DNA of 64,000 nt from Actinomyces urinae. Its GTDB lineage: Bacteria; Actinomycetota; Actinomycetes; Actinomycetales; Actinomycetaceae. The first letter of the stretch is position 1. The number at the start of each line of letters is the position of its first letter. The notes beneath the pieces are model-generated. The model was not told the origin of the DNA. It made no database searches and was given only the letters and a program-made list of their open reading frames with translations. Where the stretch lies: contig NZ_LT632547.1 of the NCBI RefSeq assembly GCF_900119695.1, positions 1-64,000 of the forward strand. The letters are read 5' to 3'. Position numbers and translations under genes: made by a program. This document shows positions 55,119-64,000 of the stretch, in pieces.

Positions 55119-58100
55119 ATGTCCGTTCCACAGTTTGCTCACCTTCATAATCACACCGAGTATTCGATGCTCGATGGGGCGTCCAAAATTGTTCCCATGG
55201 TTAAGGAGGCTGCGCGGCTTGGTCAGCCCGCAATCGCAATCACGGACCACGGCTATCTGTTTGGAGCTTATGAGTTTTACGCGGCGGCGAAGAAGCACGG
55301 AGTAAAACCAATTATCGGCCTCGAGGCGTACATGACGCCGGGTACGTCACGTTTTGACCAAACGCGTGTGCGCTGGGGGGACGAGTCCCAAAAGGATGAT
55401 GATGTTTCCGCTCGCGGCGCCTACACGCACCTGACCCTCATTTCTGAAACCACGGAGGGAATGCATAATCTTTTCCGCCTTGGATCTGGTGCCTCGCTTG
55501 ATGGCCAGATGGGTAAGTGGCCGCGCGCCGATATGGAACTGTTAGAGCGTCACCACTCTGGTTTAATCGCATTTTCGGGTTGCCCTTCGTCCGAGGTGCA
55601 GGTGCGTCTTCGTTTGGGACAGTGGGACGAGGCGGTTGCGGCAGCTGGTCGTCTGCAAGATATCTTCGGTAAAGACAACTTCTACATTGAGTTGATGGAT
55701 CACGGCATCGAGATTGAACGCCGTGTTCGCACCGACCTATTCCGCCTTGCCGAGCATCTTAAGGCCCCGAAGATCGTCACCAATGACGCGCACTACGTGA
55801 CGGCTGACGATCGCGATATTCAAGATGCGCTGCTTTGTATTAACTCTGGTTCAAAGTTGGCAGATCCAGACCGCTTCCGATTTGACGGCTCGGGCTACTA
55901 CATTCGCTCATCCGAATCAATGCGCCGGGATTGGCAAGATGCCCTTGACGCATGCGATGCCACGTTGGAAATTGCGGAGCGTTGCGACGTTCACTTCACC
56001 ACGGTTGGCGAAGGCGCTAACTACATGCCTCGGTTCCCGGTTCCTGCGGGAGAAGACGAGACTTCCTGGTTTGTAAAGGAAGTTGAACGGGGCCTGAACT
56101 ACCGCTTCCCGGGTGGTGTTCCTGACGACGTGCGCAAACAGGCCGAGTACGAGGTCGGCATCATCACGCAGATGGGTTTCCCTGGTTACTTCCTCGTCGT
56201 TTCTGACTTCATTCGCTGGGCAAAAGAACAAGGTATTAGGGTAGGGCCTGGTCGTGGCTCCGGCGCAGGCTCGATGGTCGCATACGCGATGCAGATAACC
56301 GATCTGAACCCGCTGAACCACGGCCTCCTGTTCGAGCGGTTCTTGAACCCAGAACGTGTATCAATGCCTGACTTCGACGTCGATTTTGATGAGCGTAGGC
56401 GCGGCGAGGTAATCGACTACGTGACTGAGAAGTATGGTTCGGATCGCGTGGCGCAGGTGATTACCTACGGCAAGATTAAAACCAAGCAGGCGCTGAAGGA
56501 CTCGGCGCGTATTTTGGATAAGCCGTTTAACTTGGGTGACCAGCTGACCAAGGCTCTGCCGCCATCGGTCATGGGCAAGGACATTTCGGTAAATGGCATT
56601 TTTAACCCGGAAGATCCTCGGTATGAGGAGGCCGCCGAGTTCCGTCGATACCACCAGGAGAATGCCGAAACCCACGAGGTGGTTCAGCTTGCCAAAGGCA
56701 TTGAAGGCCTGACTCGCCAGTGGGGCGTGCATGCCTGTGCGGTGATCATGTCCTCGGAGCCTTTGCAACAGATCATTCCACTAATGAAGCGTCCGCAAGA
56801 TGGGGCCATAATCACTCAGTTTGATTACCCCACGTGTGAGACGCTGGGCCTGCTGAAAATGGACTTCCTGGGGCTCACCAACCTCACGGTGATCTCGGAT
56901 GCGCTCGACAATATTGAAAAAAATGGCAAGGAGCGCCCTGACCTAAACCATATTGGCCTCGATGATGAAAAGACTTACAAGCTGCTTTCACGCGGTGAAA
57001 CGCTAGGTGTGTTCCAGCTTGATGGTGACGGTATGCAAAAGCTACTCAAGCGTATGCATCCGGACAACTTCGAAGATATTTCAGCTGTGGGCGCCCTGTA
57101 CCGTCCCGGTCCGATGGGTGCGGACTCGCATAACAAGTACGCGGACCGTAAGAATGGGCGCGCACAAATCGTGCCTATTCACCCCGAGCTGGCGGAGCCT
57201 CTTGAGGACATTCTGGGTACCACTTACGGCCTCATCGTCTATCAAGAGCAGGTTATGGCTATCGCGCAGCGCGTTGCCGGCTACTCGCTTGGACAAGCAG
57301 ACTTGTTGCGCCGTGCGATGGGTAAGAAGAAGAAGGAAATCCTCGATAAGGAATACGGCCCATTCCATCAAGGGATGATTGAACGCGGATATTCCGAGGA
57401 CGCAGTGAAGACCCTGTGGGACATCCTGGTTCCGTTTTCTAACTACGCGTTCAACAAGTCTCACTCGGCTGCGTACGGCCTTGTGTCTTACTGGACGGCT
57501 TGGCTGAAAGCCAACTATCCCACTGAGTACATGGCTGCCCTCCTCACTTCAAATAAGGATAAGAAGGATAAGCTCGCGCTCTACCTCTCCGAGTGTCGCC
57601 GTATGGGAATCACGGTTTTGCCGCCTGACGTAAATGAGTCGGCTGCAAACTTTACCCCGGCTGGTAGCGATATTCGTTTTGGCCTGGCCGCAATCCGTAA
57701 CGTGGGTGCGAACGTGGTGGACGGTATTGAGGAAGCGCGAGATGAGAAGGGCGCTTACACGTCTTTCGCCGATTTCTTGGATAAGGTTCCGGTGCGGGTG
57801 TGTAACAAGCGCACCATCGAATCCCTCATCAAGGCGGGGGCTTTCGACACGCTGGAGGAAAACCGCCGGGCAGTGGTAGCGGTGCACGAGGAGGCCGTGG
57901 ATTCGGCCGTTAAGCTGAAGCGCAACGAGTCTATCGGCCAGTTCGATCTCTTTGGTGCGATGGGCGGTGAAAGCGCGTCGGTGCTCCAGGTGGAGATCCC
58001 TGACATCCCGCAGTGGTCCAAGCGTGAGAAGCTCCAGTACGAGCGCGACATGCTCGGCCTGTACGTTTCAGACCATCCGCTCTCGGGTATTCACCGTGCG

Positions 58101-58652
58101 CTTGCTCGCTACCAGGACATGACTATTGGCGGCATCGTCCACGGCGAAGGCAGCATGGATAACCAGAGTGTGAAGGTTGCCGGCCTCGTTACAAAAGTTG
58201 ATGTAAAAACCACCCGCAAGGGGGAGCTGTGGGCGATAGTTACGGTTGAGGACCTATCCGGTTCAATCGACGTCTTGTTTTTCCCTCGCTCATACGAGTC
58301 GATCTCGCACATCCTCGCTACCGATCTTGTAGTGCAGGTAGAGGGTCGGGTGAAAGAACGCGACCGTGAGCGCACGATTAATGGCATGTCGATGACCGTG
58401 CTCGATTTGGGTGAGGACGGTAATGCGCCCGTGGTTTTGGAACTTCCGGTTCACAGGTGTACGGAGCCGGTACTGACCGATTTGAAGAATATTATTGCGG
58501 GCTATCCGGGGCCGTGTCCGGTGCAGCTACGGGTTTTGCGACCGGGGGAGAAACCCACATTGGTGCAGTTTGACCCGTCCTTCAACGTCGATTCGAATAC
58601 GTCTTTCTTTGCGGATTTGAAGGCGGCGCTTGGGGCGGGAGTGTTGCGCTAA
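55119..58652 (+). CDS. dnaE: DNA polymerase III alpha subunit DnaE
   Basis: 1177 residues, the main replicative polymerase. PHP domain first (HLHNHTEYSMLDG; residues about 5-215), then the C-family palm with GRGSGAGSMVAYAM and the catalytic PDFDVDFDERRRGEVIDYV near residue 418, fingers, a helix-hairpin-helix (GAFDTLEENR), and an OB fold near 1010-1090 (VKVAGLVTKVD). The PHP His residues are kept, so proofreading there is possible. Leaderless start is likely. Confidence 0.97.
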   Translation: MSVPQFAHLHNHTEYSMLDGASKIVPMVKEAARLGQPAIAITDHGYLFGAYEFYAAAKKHGVKPIIGLEAYMTPGTSRFDQTRVRWGDESQKDDDVSARGAYTHLTLISETTEGMHNLFRLGSGASLDGQMGKWPRADMELLERHHSGLIAFSGCPSSEVQVRLRLGQWDEAVAAAGRLQDIFGKDNFYIELMDHGIEIERRVRTDLFRLAEHLKAPKIVTNDAHYVTADDRDIQDALLCINSGSKLADPDRFRFDGSGYYIRSSESMRRDWQDALDACDATLEIAERCDVHFTTVGEGANYMPRFPVPAGEDETSWFVKEVERGLNYRFPGGVPDDVRKQAEYEVGIITQMGFPGYFLVVSDFIRWAKEQGIRVGPGRGSGAGSMVAYAMQITDLNPLNHGLLFERFLNPERVSMPDFDVDFDERRRGEVIDYVTEKYGSDRVAQVITYGKIKTKQALKDSARILDKPFNLGDQLTKALPPSVMGKDISVNGIFNPEDPRYEEAAEFRRYHQENAETHEVVQLAKGIEGLTRQWGVHACAVIMSSEPLQQIIPLMKRPQDGAIITQFDYPTCETLGLLKMDFLGLTNLTVISDALDNIEKNGKERPDLNHIGLDDEKTYKLLSRGETLGVFQLDGDGMQKLLKRMHPDNFEDISAVGALYRPGPMGADSHNKYADRKNGRAQIVPIHPELAEPLEDILGTTYGLIVYQEQVMAIAQRVAGYSLGQADLLRRAMGKKKKEILDKEYGPFHQGMIERGYSEDAVKTLWDILVPFSNYAFNKSHSAAYGLVSYWTAWLKANYPTEYMAALLTSNKDKKDKLALYLSECRRMGITVLPPDVNESAANFTPAGSDIRFGLAAIRNVGANVVDGIEEARDEKGAYTSFADFLDKVPVRVCNKRTIESLIKAGAFDTLEENRRAVVAVHEEAVDSAVKLKRNESIGQFDLFGAMGGESASVLQVEIPDIPQWSKREKLQYERDMLGLYVSDHPLSGIHRALARYQDMTIGGIVHGEGSMDNQSVKVAGLVTKVDVKTTRKGELWAIVTVEDLSGSIDVLFFPRSYESISHILATDLVVQVEGRVKERDRERTINGMSMTVLDLGEDGNAPVVLELPVHRCTEPVLTDLKNIIAGYPGPCPVQLRVLRPGEKPTLVQFDPSFNVDSNTSFFADLKAALGAGVLR

Positions 58653-58696
58653 TAGAAAATGATGGCGGCTTTCAGAGCCACCACTGGGTTGTTCGG

Positions 58697-58930
58697 CTAC
58701 TCGCCTTCGGAGCGGACGATGACGGATTCGATTTCACCGCCGTAGTCGATGGATACCACTTGACCGTCCTTGAGGCGGGCGCCGCGGCGGGTATTTATTT
58801 CGCCATCTACGCTAACGTAGCCCTCCTGTATGGCCACGCGTGCTTCTCCACCGTTTTCTACTAATCCAGCTAGTTTTAGCAGTTGGCCCAGGCGGATTTC
58901 GCCGCGGACTCGGATTTCGCGCTCATTCAT
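58697..58930 (-). CDS. Small S4-domain RNA-binding protein
   Basis: 77 residues. A single S4 fold: IRLGQLLKLAGLVENGGEARV, then EGYVSVDGEINTRRGARL and KDGQVVSIDYGG. It resembles YbcJ/YaaA-type S4 proteins, which bind structured RNA or ribosomes; the exact role is unknown. ATG overlaps the upstream VanZ-like gene end by 8 bases. Confidence 0.85.
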   Translation of the reverse strand: MNEREIRVRGEIRLGQLLKLAGLVENGGEARVAIQEGYVSVDGEINTRRGARLKDGQVVSIDYGGEIESVIVRSEGE

Positions 58931-59366
58931 GTGTTTTCTCTTTCTTAACTAGTAGCACCACTATTAGCCACGCGATGAGGATGCCTGCCACGTCTGCCAC
59001 GATGTCTAGGGCCTGCCCGGTTCGCCCGCGGATGAAGTAGGCCTGGATGATTTCGGACAGGCCTGCGTGGATAATGCTGAGCCCAACGACAGTGTCCCTA
59101 CGCCATCCGGTCAGTAGCGCTGCGGCAGTGACCGTGGCGAATGCGCTCGAATGAACAACCTTGTCTAATCCGACTGAGTCGGTGAGGTTCAGAGCGGGCA
59201 CGAGTTCGCTTATGCGGTTTAGCAACGTCGTTAGGATTCCGGGGTTGGAGCTGTCTGCAGGGGTATAAAGGATCCAGCACAGCGCGGTGAACGTTACGGC
59301 AAAAACGGCCACCCACCAGTAGTTGATTTCGGGTGTGTCTTTTGCGTGACGCGGCCTCATACTCAT
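58923..59366 (-). CDS. VanZ-like membrane protein
   Basis: About 147 residues from ATG 59366; an upstream in-frame ATG at 59426 would overlap the hisD promoter. Four hydrophobic segments, DKVVHSSAFATVTAA and LSEIIQAYFIRGRTG followed by ALDIVADVAGIL match the VanZ pattern. Members confer low teicoplanin resistance in one case; most have no known role. CATAAT six bases upstream suggests a leaderless message. Confidence 0.75.
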   Translation of the reverse strand: MSMRPRHAKDTPEINYWWVAVFAVTFTALCWILYTPADSSNPGILTTLLNRISELVPALNLTDSVGLDKVVHSSAFATVTAAALLTGWRRDTVVGLSIIHAGLSEIIQAYFIRGRTGQALDIVADVAGILIAWLIVVLLVKKEKTHE

Positions 59367-59372
59367 GGGGTC

Positions 59373-59378
59373 ATTATG
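59373..59378 (-). promoter_or_regulatory. -10 box of leaderless VanZ-like gene
   Basis: On the minus strand CATAAT (59378-59373) ends 6 bases before ATG 59366. Confidence 0.4.
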
Positions 59379-59443
59379 CCAGGTGGGGCGCGGGGGTGTA
59401 TTCCACGTTTTCGTCCGCCAGCGCATTCGCGCCGTAAAAACCC

Positions 59444-59449
59444 TAAAGT
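59444..59449 (+). promoter_or_regulatory. -10 box of leaderless his operon transcript
   Basis: TAAAGT ends 7 bases before ATG 59457; no Shine-Dalgarno sequence is seen. Confidence 0.45.
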
Positions 59450-59456
59450 AGAAAGC

Positions 59457-60791
59457 ATGATGAGCATACTTGACCTGCGTGAGATTTCGCTTAGTGCCAG
59501 TGAGCTTTCTGCAAGACTGCCGCGCGCTTCTCTCGATGTGGAAGGCGCTCTAGAAAAGGTTATGCCGATTATTGAGGATGTGCGCACTCGCGGGGGGCAA
59601 GCTGTTCGCCGGTGGACCGCTCAGTTTGATGGCGTGGAACCCGCTCATATTCGCGTGCCGAGGTCGGCCTTGCAAGATGCATTGGCGGGGCTTGATCCAA
59701 AGGTTCGCGCGGGCTTGGAGATCTCGATCCGCAACAATCAGATTGGGCATGAAGCGCAGCTACCCATGGAGCGCGTGGTTGAGGTAGTGCCGGGCGGTTT
59801 TGTACGGCAGCGCTGGATTCCGGTGCGACGAGTCGGCCTGTACGTGCCGGGCGGCTTGGCTGTTTACCCGTCCTCCGTGGTCATGAATGTTGTTGCGGCG
59901 AAGGTTGCAGGGGTCGATTCGATCGCGATTGCAAGCCCGGCGCAAAAAGAGTTTGACGGCCTGCCGCACCCAACGATCTTGGCGGCTTGCGAGCTTTTGG
60001 GCATCGATGAGGTCTATGCCATGGGCGGGGCGCAGGCGATAGCAGCGTTCGCGTATGGATTCACCGACGAGGTTGATGGCAGTGTCTTGGAGCCGGTTGA
60101 TGTAGTTACGGGGCCGGGCAATATTTTCGTTGCCGCCGCAAAACGCGCGGTGAAGTCGGTGGTTGGTATTGACGCGGAGGCCGGTACGACAGAGATCGCC
60201 ATTATTGCCGACGAGGCGGCGAATCCGCGCTTCGTGGCGCGCGATCTGATTTCGCAGGCCGAGCATGATCCGGCAGCTGCTTCGGTTTTGATTACGGATT
60301 CCGTGGCGCACGCGCAGGCGGTCCAGGCACAGCTTTCACGGATGGTCCCACAGACGAAGCATGCGCAGCGTATTGAGACAGCACTGGGCGGTCCGCAGTC
60401 CGCGATAGTACTCACAAAGGATGTTGCACACTCGATTTTTGTGGCAAATGCGTTTGGGGCAGAGCACTTGGAGATCCAGACGGAGAACGCTCTTGATGAT
60501 TCCAAGCAGATCCGTAATGCGGGCGCCATTTTTGTCGGCCCGTACTCGCCGGTTCCGCTGGGTGATTACATTGCCGGTTCCAACCACGTTCTACCTACCG
60601 GAGGTACAGCGCGGTTCGCGTCGGGATTGAACGTGCATGCTTTCTTGAAATCGGTGCAGCAGATTGAGTACAACGAGCAGGCCCTTCGAGGTCTAACCGA
60701 TCCGCTGGTGGCACTCGCCAATAGTGAGGACTTGCCCGCGCACGGCGAGGCTGCCATCGAACGCTCTGCGGTGAAGGAGCAAACGCTATGA
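59457..60791 (+). CDS. hisD: Histidinol dehydrogenase
   Basis: About 444 residues from ATG 59457; ATG 59460 is equally possible. Last two steps of histidine synthesis, zinc- and NAD-dependent. GLYVPGGLAVYPSSVVMN, YAMGGAQAIAAFAYG, VTGPGNIFVAAAKR, ISQAEHDPAA and AGSNHVLPTGGTAR are the signature runs. The frame stays open upstream to 59346, but that part lacks the family pattern. Confidence 0.96.
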   Translation: MMSILDLREISLSASELSARLPRASLDVEGALEKVMPIIEDVRTRGGQAVRRWTAQFDGVEPAHIRVPRSALQDALAGLDPKVRAGLEISIRNNQIGHEAQLPMERVVEVVPGGFVRQRWIPVRRVGLYVPGGLAVYPSSVVMNVVAAKVAGVDSIAIASPAQKEFDGLPHPTILAACELLGIDEVYAMGGAQAIAAFAYGFTDEVDGSVLEPVDVVTGPGNIFVAAAKRAVKSVVGIDAEAGTTEIAIIADEAANPRFVARDLISQAEHDPAAASVLITDSVAHAQAVQAQLSRMVPQTKHAQRIETALGGPQSAIVLTKDVAHSIFVANAFGAEHLEIQTENALDDSKQIRNAGAIFVGPYSPVPLGDYIAGSNHVLPTGGTARFASGLNVHAFLKSVQQIEYNEQALRGLTDPLVALANSEDLPAHGEAAIERSAVKEQTL

Positions 60792-61897
60792 CATTACCCC
60801 TTCGCGAAGAGCTCGCCGGTGTGCAGCCCTATGGCGCGCCGCAACTCGACGTTCCAGTGCGCCTCAACGTAAACGAGAACCCGTACTCGCCATCTTCGGC
60901 TGTAATCAAATCTATTTTGGAGGGCGTGGCTAAGATCCTGCCCACTATGAATCGCTATCCTGATCGCGACTTCATGGAACTTCGCGCCGGATTGGCTAAC
61001 TATCTGCACGCAGAAGCGGGCGTAACGCTCGACAAGGAACGTATCTGGGCTGCCAACGGTTCGAACGAGGTCATGCTCCACCTGTTGCAGGCCTATGCGG
61101 GCCACGGCAGAACGCTGCTATCTTTTGCCCCTACCTACTCGATGTACCACGAGTACGCTCGCGACACCGGTACAAACTGGGTGGCTGGTACGCGTAGCGC
61201 TGGCTTCAAACTCGATCTCGAACAGGTTGAGGCACAGATTGCGCGCACGAAACCTTCTGTGTTGGTCCTGGCCTCTCCAAATAATCCGACGGGTACGGCT
61301 TTAACCTTAGAGGAAGTATGCAGGATTGCCGAGGCCACGCGTGGAAGTGGCCCCGTAATAGGGGGAGTTCCAACCGACACGGTTTTGGTGATCGACGAGG
61401 CTTACGCGGAGTTTCGCCGCGAGGGTACCCCCTCCGCGCTGACCCTTCTGGATGAGTATCCGCACGTCGTTGTCAGCCGTACCATGTCGAAAGCATTTGG
61501 GATGGCCGGCTTACGCCTGGGTTATTTCGCAGCTTCGCGCGAAATAGTTGACCACGTTATGAGAGTTCGCCTTCCGTACCACCTCTCTGCTACCACGCAG
61601 GCGGTGGCGCTCGCGGCACTGTCACACTCGAAAGAGTTGATGAGCCAGGTGGCGCACATGCGCGCTATCCGTGACGACCTCGTCATTTGGCTGCGGGGCA
61701 AGGGGCTCGAGGTTGCCGATTCCGATGCAAACTTCGTTCTATTTGGCAAGTTTGCGGATCGCGAGCACGTGTTCGAACAGCTTTTAGAGCGAGGCGTTCT
61801 GATTCGCGTTGTGGGCCCCGAAGGGTATCTTCGGGTTAGTGTAGGTACTGATGAGGAAGACGCTCGTTTTCGAGCGGCGTTAGAGGAGGTTTTGTGA
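60788..61897 (+). CDS. hisC: Histidinol-phosphate aminotransferase
   Basis: 369 residues; ATG overlaps the hisD TGA. Fold-type I PLP enzyme: [31 protein letters not shown] and the PLP lysine in [17 protein letters not shown]. Moves the amino group from Glu to imidazole-acetol phosphate. Confidence 0.95.
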   Translation: MTLPLREELAGVQPYGAPQLDVPVRLNVNENPYSPSSAVIKSILEGVAKILPTMNRYPDRDFMELRAGLANYLHAEAGVTLDKERIWAANGSNEVMLHLLQAYAGHGRTLLSFAPTYSMYHEYARDTGTNWVAGTRSAGFKLDLEQVEAQIARTKPSVLVLASPNNPTGTALTLEEVCRIAEATRGSGPVIGGVPTDTVLVIDEAYAEFRREGTPSALTLLDEYPHVVVSRTMSKAFGMAGLRLGYFAASREIVDHVMRVRLPYHLSATTQAVALAALSHSKELMSQVAHMRAIRDDLVIWLRGKGLEVADSDANFVLFGKFADREHVFEQLLERGVLIRVVGPEGYLRVSVGTDEEDARFRAALEEVL

Positions 61898-62505
61898 GAA
61901 TGTCGAATTCGCGTACGGCCGTCGTGGAGCGTTCAACGTTCGAGTCCACGATTCGAGTCGAGTTGAACCTGGATGGCACTGGCAAAACCCAGATCAATAC
62001 GGGCGTTCCCTTTTACGACCACATGCTGACTGCGCTCGGTAAGCATTCGCTGATCGACCTGACGATCGAGGCAAATGGCGACGTTGAGGTGGACGTTCAC
62101 CACACGGTTGAAGACACCGCTATTTGCATCGGTCAGGCGCTGAAACAAGCGCTGGGTGATAAGAGCGGAATTCGTCGTTACGGCGATGCTACGGTGCCAC
62201 TCGATGAGGCGCTTGCCCGAGCAGTGGTAGACCTTGCGGGCCGTCCGTACGTGGTGCATGAGGGCGAGCCAAACGAACAGATTTACCACCTGATTGGTGG
62301 TCACTTTACAGGTGCAATGACCCGGCATGTTTTTGAGTCCCTGGCGTATAACGCGGGAATCTGCCTGCATGTGGATTTGATTCGCGGTCGCGACCCGCAC
62401 CACATTGTTGAAGCGCAGTTTAAGGCGTTTGCGAGGGCATTGCGCGCAGCTGTTGAAATGGATCCGCGGGCTTCTGGCATTCCGTCCACAAAGGGCGCGC
62501 TGTGA
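61894..62505 (+). CDS. hisB: Imidazoleglycerol-phosphate dehydratase
   Basis: 203 residues from GTG 61894, overlapping the hisC stop; ATG 61900 is an alternative with better spacing from AGGAGG. Single-domain His[33 protein letters not shown] and FFESL-like [12 protein letters not shown], with paired His-rich manganese sites ([15 protein letters not shown]). Confidence 0.95.
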   Translation: MRMSNSRTAVVERSTFESTIRVELNLDGTGKTQINTGVPFYDHMLTALGKHSLIDLTIEANGDVEVDVHHTVEDTAICIGQALKQALGDKSGIRRYGDATVPLDEALARAVVDLAGRPYVVHEGEPNEQIYHLIGGHFTGAMTRHVFESLAYNAGICLHVDLIRGRDPHHIVEAQFKAFARALRAAVEMDPRASGIPSTKGAL

Positions 62506-63161
62506 CCGATCGCAATATTGATGAGGAGTTCGAACGCATCATTGCCGGCATGGAAGAGCCGGATGCGAACGAAGGCGCCTCAGGGCCAGACGCGACCGTG
62601 CCGGAAGACGATCAGGTAGCGCAGGCGGACCCGGACCAGCCGGTTGATGAGAGTCTTCACCTGGAGGAAGGCGCGCAGCGCATCGGACTTATCTTCGCGC
62701 CCCTGCGTCCAGCCTCCGCAGTCGCCCGCATGCTCGGCATGTACAAGATCGCCAGGTGGATCGTGCCAATCGATCACCAAATCGTCCTCTACCTAGAATT
62801 GGACCTCGATGATGGGGAAGAGGAGTTCGCGAGCCTGCTGGGTGAAGAACGCCCGATGCCCGAAGAGGTCGACCGCTTTGCAAAAGTTATTTCAAAGCTT
62901 TCGAAGTTCGGGGCGGTAGCTGTGGTATCTACGCTCGCGGAGGAAGATTCGCTGGTTTCCGGATCGGTGTATGCCAGGCGTTATGTGAACGGCAATCCGG
63001 AGGATGCGATTCCTGCTGGCCTATTGATCAACTCGATCGATATCCGCGCTGAAGACCTGCTACTTGGTAGGTCTCGCCCGCAAGATTACCCGGACGCGGT
63101 GCACGCTACGGAACGTCCGGTTCCGAAAGGGCGCGGCTTTGGTTTTCCCAAACGAGTTTAG
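62502..63161 (+). CDS. Unrecognised 219-residue protein in his operon
   Basis: GTG overlaps the hisB TGA, and priA begins 8 bases after its stop, so it is part of the operon. An acidic, disordered first ~55 residues is followed by a compact domain starting [19 protein letters not shown], with [18 protein letters not shown] and [13 protein letters not shown], and a basic tail [11 protein letters not shown] recognise no family and no catalytic motif. It occupies the place where hisH usually lies between hisB and hisA, but has none of HisH's glutamine-amidotransferase features (no GxCxG nucleophile), so it is not a diverged HisH. Confidence 0.8.
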   Translation: MTDRNIDEEFERIIAGMEEPDANEGASGPDATVPEDDQVAQADPDQPVDESLHLEEGAQRIGLIFAPLRPASAVARMLGMYKIARWIVPIDHQIVLYLELDLDDGEEEFASLLGEERPMPEEVDRFAKVISKLSKFGAVAVVSTLAEEDSLVSGSVYARRYVNGNPEDAIPAGLLINSIDIRAEDLLLGRSRPQDYPDAVHATERPVPKGRGFGFPKRV

Positions 63162-63169
63162 GAAGCAAA

Positions 63170-63886
63170 ATGATTGTTCTACCTGCCATAGATATTGTGG
63201 ACGGTCGCGCTGTGCGCCTGCATCAAGGTGAAGCTGGAACCGAGACATTCTACGGTGAGCCAGCACAGATTGCCGCCGACTTTGCGGCTAAAGGCGCGCA
63301 GTGGATCCACATGGTTGATTTAGATGCGGCGTTTGGGCGCGGATCTAATGCGGAACTCGCGCACAAAATCGCCGGGAGTGTGGATATTAACATTGAGCTT
63401 TCGGGCGGTATTCGTGACGATGAGTCGCTTAACCGGGCGCTTCGGGCCGGAGCAAGACGCGTGAACCTCGGCACTGCAGCTATCGAAAACACCGAGTGGA
63501 CCAAGCGCGTTATTGATGAGTGTGGCGATCGCATCGCTGTGGGGTTGGACGTTCGCGGTACTACGCTTGCAACTCGCGGATGGACCAAGCAGGGTGGTGA
63601 CCTGTTCGAGATGATTGAGCTTTTAGACCGCGCTGGTTGCGAGCGCTATGTGGTTACTGACGTTGCCAAGGACGGTACGCTCACCGGACCTAACATTGAG
63701 CTTCTAAAGCAGGTGTGTGCACACACGGATGCGGCGGTAATAGCTTCGGGCGGCGTGTCTAAGCTGGATGACATTCGCGCGCTTTTGCCGCTTCAAGATG
63801 AGGGCGTGGAGGGCGTGATCGTTGGTAAAGCCATCTATTCCGGCGCCTTCACCTTGGAACAGGCCCTGGAGGTCGCAGGTGCCTAA
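63170..63886 (+). CDS. priA: PriA-type isomerase (HisA, probably also TrpF)
   Basis: 238 residues, (beta/alpha)8 barrel. ProFAR isomerase of histidine synthesis. [17 protein letters not shown] holds the first catalytic Asp and a PriA-type Arg; GLDVRG and [13 protein letters not shown] carry the Arg/Trp pair linked to dual HisA/TrpF activity in actinobacterial Pri[13 protein letters not shown] has the second Asp. AGGAAG lies 6 bases before ATG 63170. Confidence 0.9.
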   Translation: MIVLPAIDIVDGRAVRLHQGEAGTETFYGEPAQIAADFAAKGAQWIHMVDLDAAFGRGSNAELAHKIAGSVDINIELSGGIRDDESLNRALRAGARRVNLGTAAIENTEWTKRVIDECGDRIAVGLDVRGTTLATRGWTKQGGDLFEMIELLDRAGCERYVVTDVAKDGTLTGPNIELLKQVCAHTDAAVIASGGVSKLDDIRALLPLQDEGVEGVIVGKAIYSGAFTLEQALEVAGA

Positions 63887-64000
63887 GCATTCATTCGAGA
63901 GCCTGCAGGCAAGACTAAACCAGTCGGTTGATGCCAGCGAATCCGGCCAGACTCTTCCGCAAACGGCAACTGCTTTGGCCCTGCAAGATCCGGCGGGTCG
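63879..64000 (+). CDS. Start of a gene cut by the window edge
   Basis: GTG 63879 overlaps the priA end by 8 bases and has GGAGG (63868-63872) six bases upstream. The 40 codons visible begin [17 protein letters not shown] and are rich in Ser, Gln and Ala. Too little to name; an SseB-like gene follows hisA in some Actinobacteria. Confidence 0.6.
   Translation, partial: MPKHSFESLQARLNQSVDASESGQTLPQTATALALQDPAG

Noticed and set aside
62502-63161. Diverged HisH
   Set aside because: No glutamine-amidotransferase Cys-His-Glu triad or GxCxG motif; the acidic N-terminus and basic tail do not fit.

Overview
The window is a 64 kb piece of an actinobacterial chromosome. Support comes from the 16S rRNA, a 23S rRNA longer than the usual 2.9 kb, frequent GTG/TTG starts with 1-4 base stop/start overlaps, SteA/SteB, a SufR-led suf operon, PriA, and a division cluster that runs to sepF-yggT-divIVA without ftsA. 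G+C content looks moderate. Together with a MurE that lacks the diaminopimelate motif, this suggests the family Actinomycetaceae; I cannot fix the genus. No insertion sequence, prophage, CRISPR array, tRNA gene or clear pseudogene was seen. The region is mostly core genome.

Layout. (1) 1-5344: one rRNA operon (16S, 23S, 5S) with no tRNA in its spacers, ending in a 19-bp hairpin. (2) 5682-17214: an operon-like run led by a three-part protein (RGG-rich tail, helical-repeat region, NagD-like HAD phosphatase). It continues with a 45-residue ORF, tlyA, nadK, recN, steA, steB, a compact sugar-phosphate transferase (PNPT) homologue, a MurJ-like flippase and a NUDIX hydrolase. (3) 17288-17410: a 40-residue, six-cysteine protein on the minus strand, with a CsoR-like operator upstream. 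(4) 17717-24342: sufR-sufB-sufD-Rieske-sufC-sufS-sufU-sufT, a complete SUF iron-sulfur assembly operon. (5) 24400-29333, minus strand: an acyl-CoA ligase, a CPBP membrane protease, and tgt with a queuosine-precursor transporter. (6) 29395-35324: an ABC-F protein, a small Cys/His protein, a SixA-like phosphatase, then an ABC exporter fused by overlaps to a DesK/NarL-type two-component system.

(7) 35591-54167: the dcw cluster, mraZ-rsmH-ftsL-ftsI-murE-murF-mraY-murD-ftsW-murG-murC-ftsQ-ftsZ-pgeF-sepF-yggT-divIVA-lspA. It makes lipid II and the septal ring; yggS is missing from its usual place. (8) 54164-58652: rluD and dnaE. (9) 58697-59366, minus strand: a small S4 RNA-binding protein and a VanZ-like membrane protein. 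(10) 59457-64000: hisD-hisC-hisB, an unrecognised 219-residue gene, priA (hisA), and the start of one more gene cut by the window edge. hisH is not at its usual position.

Candidates for undescribed biology, best first: the CsoR-like operator with the six-cysteine microprotein; the compact PNPT/MurJ pair behind steAB; the RGG-helical-HAD fusion beside the rRNA operon; the MurE specificity motif DDIY; the unknown gene inside the his operon; and apparent leaderless promoters at five gene starts.
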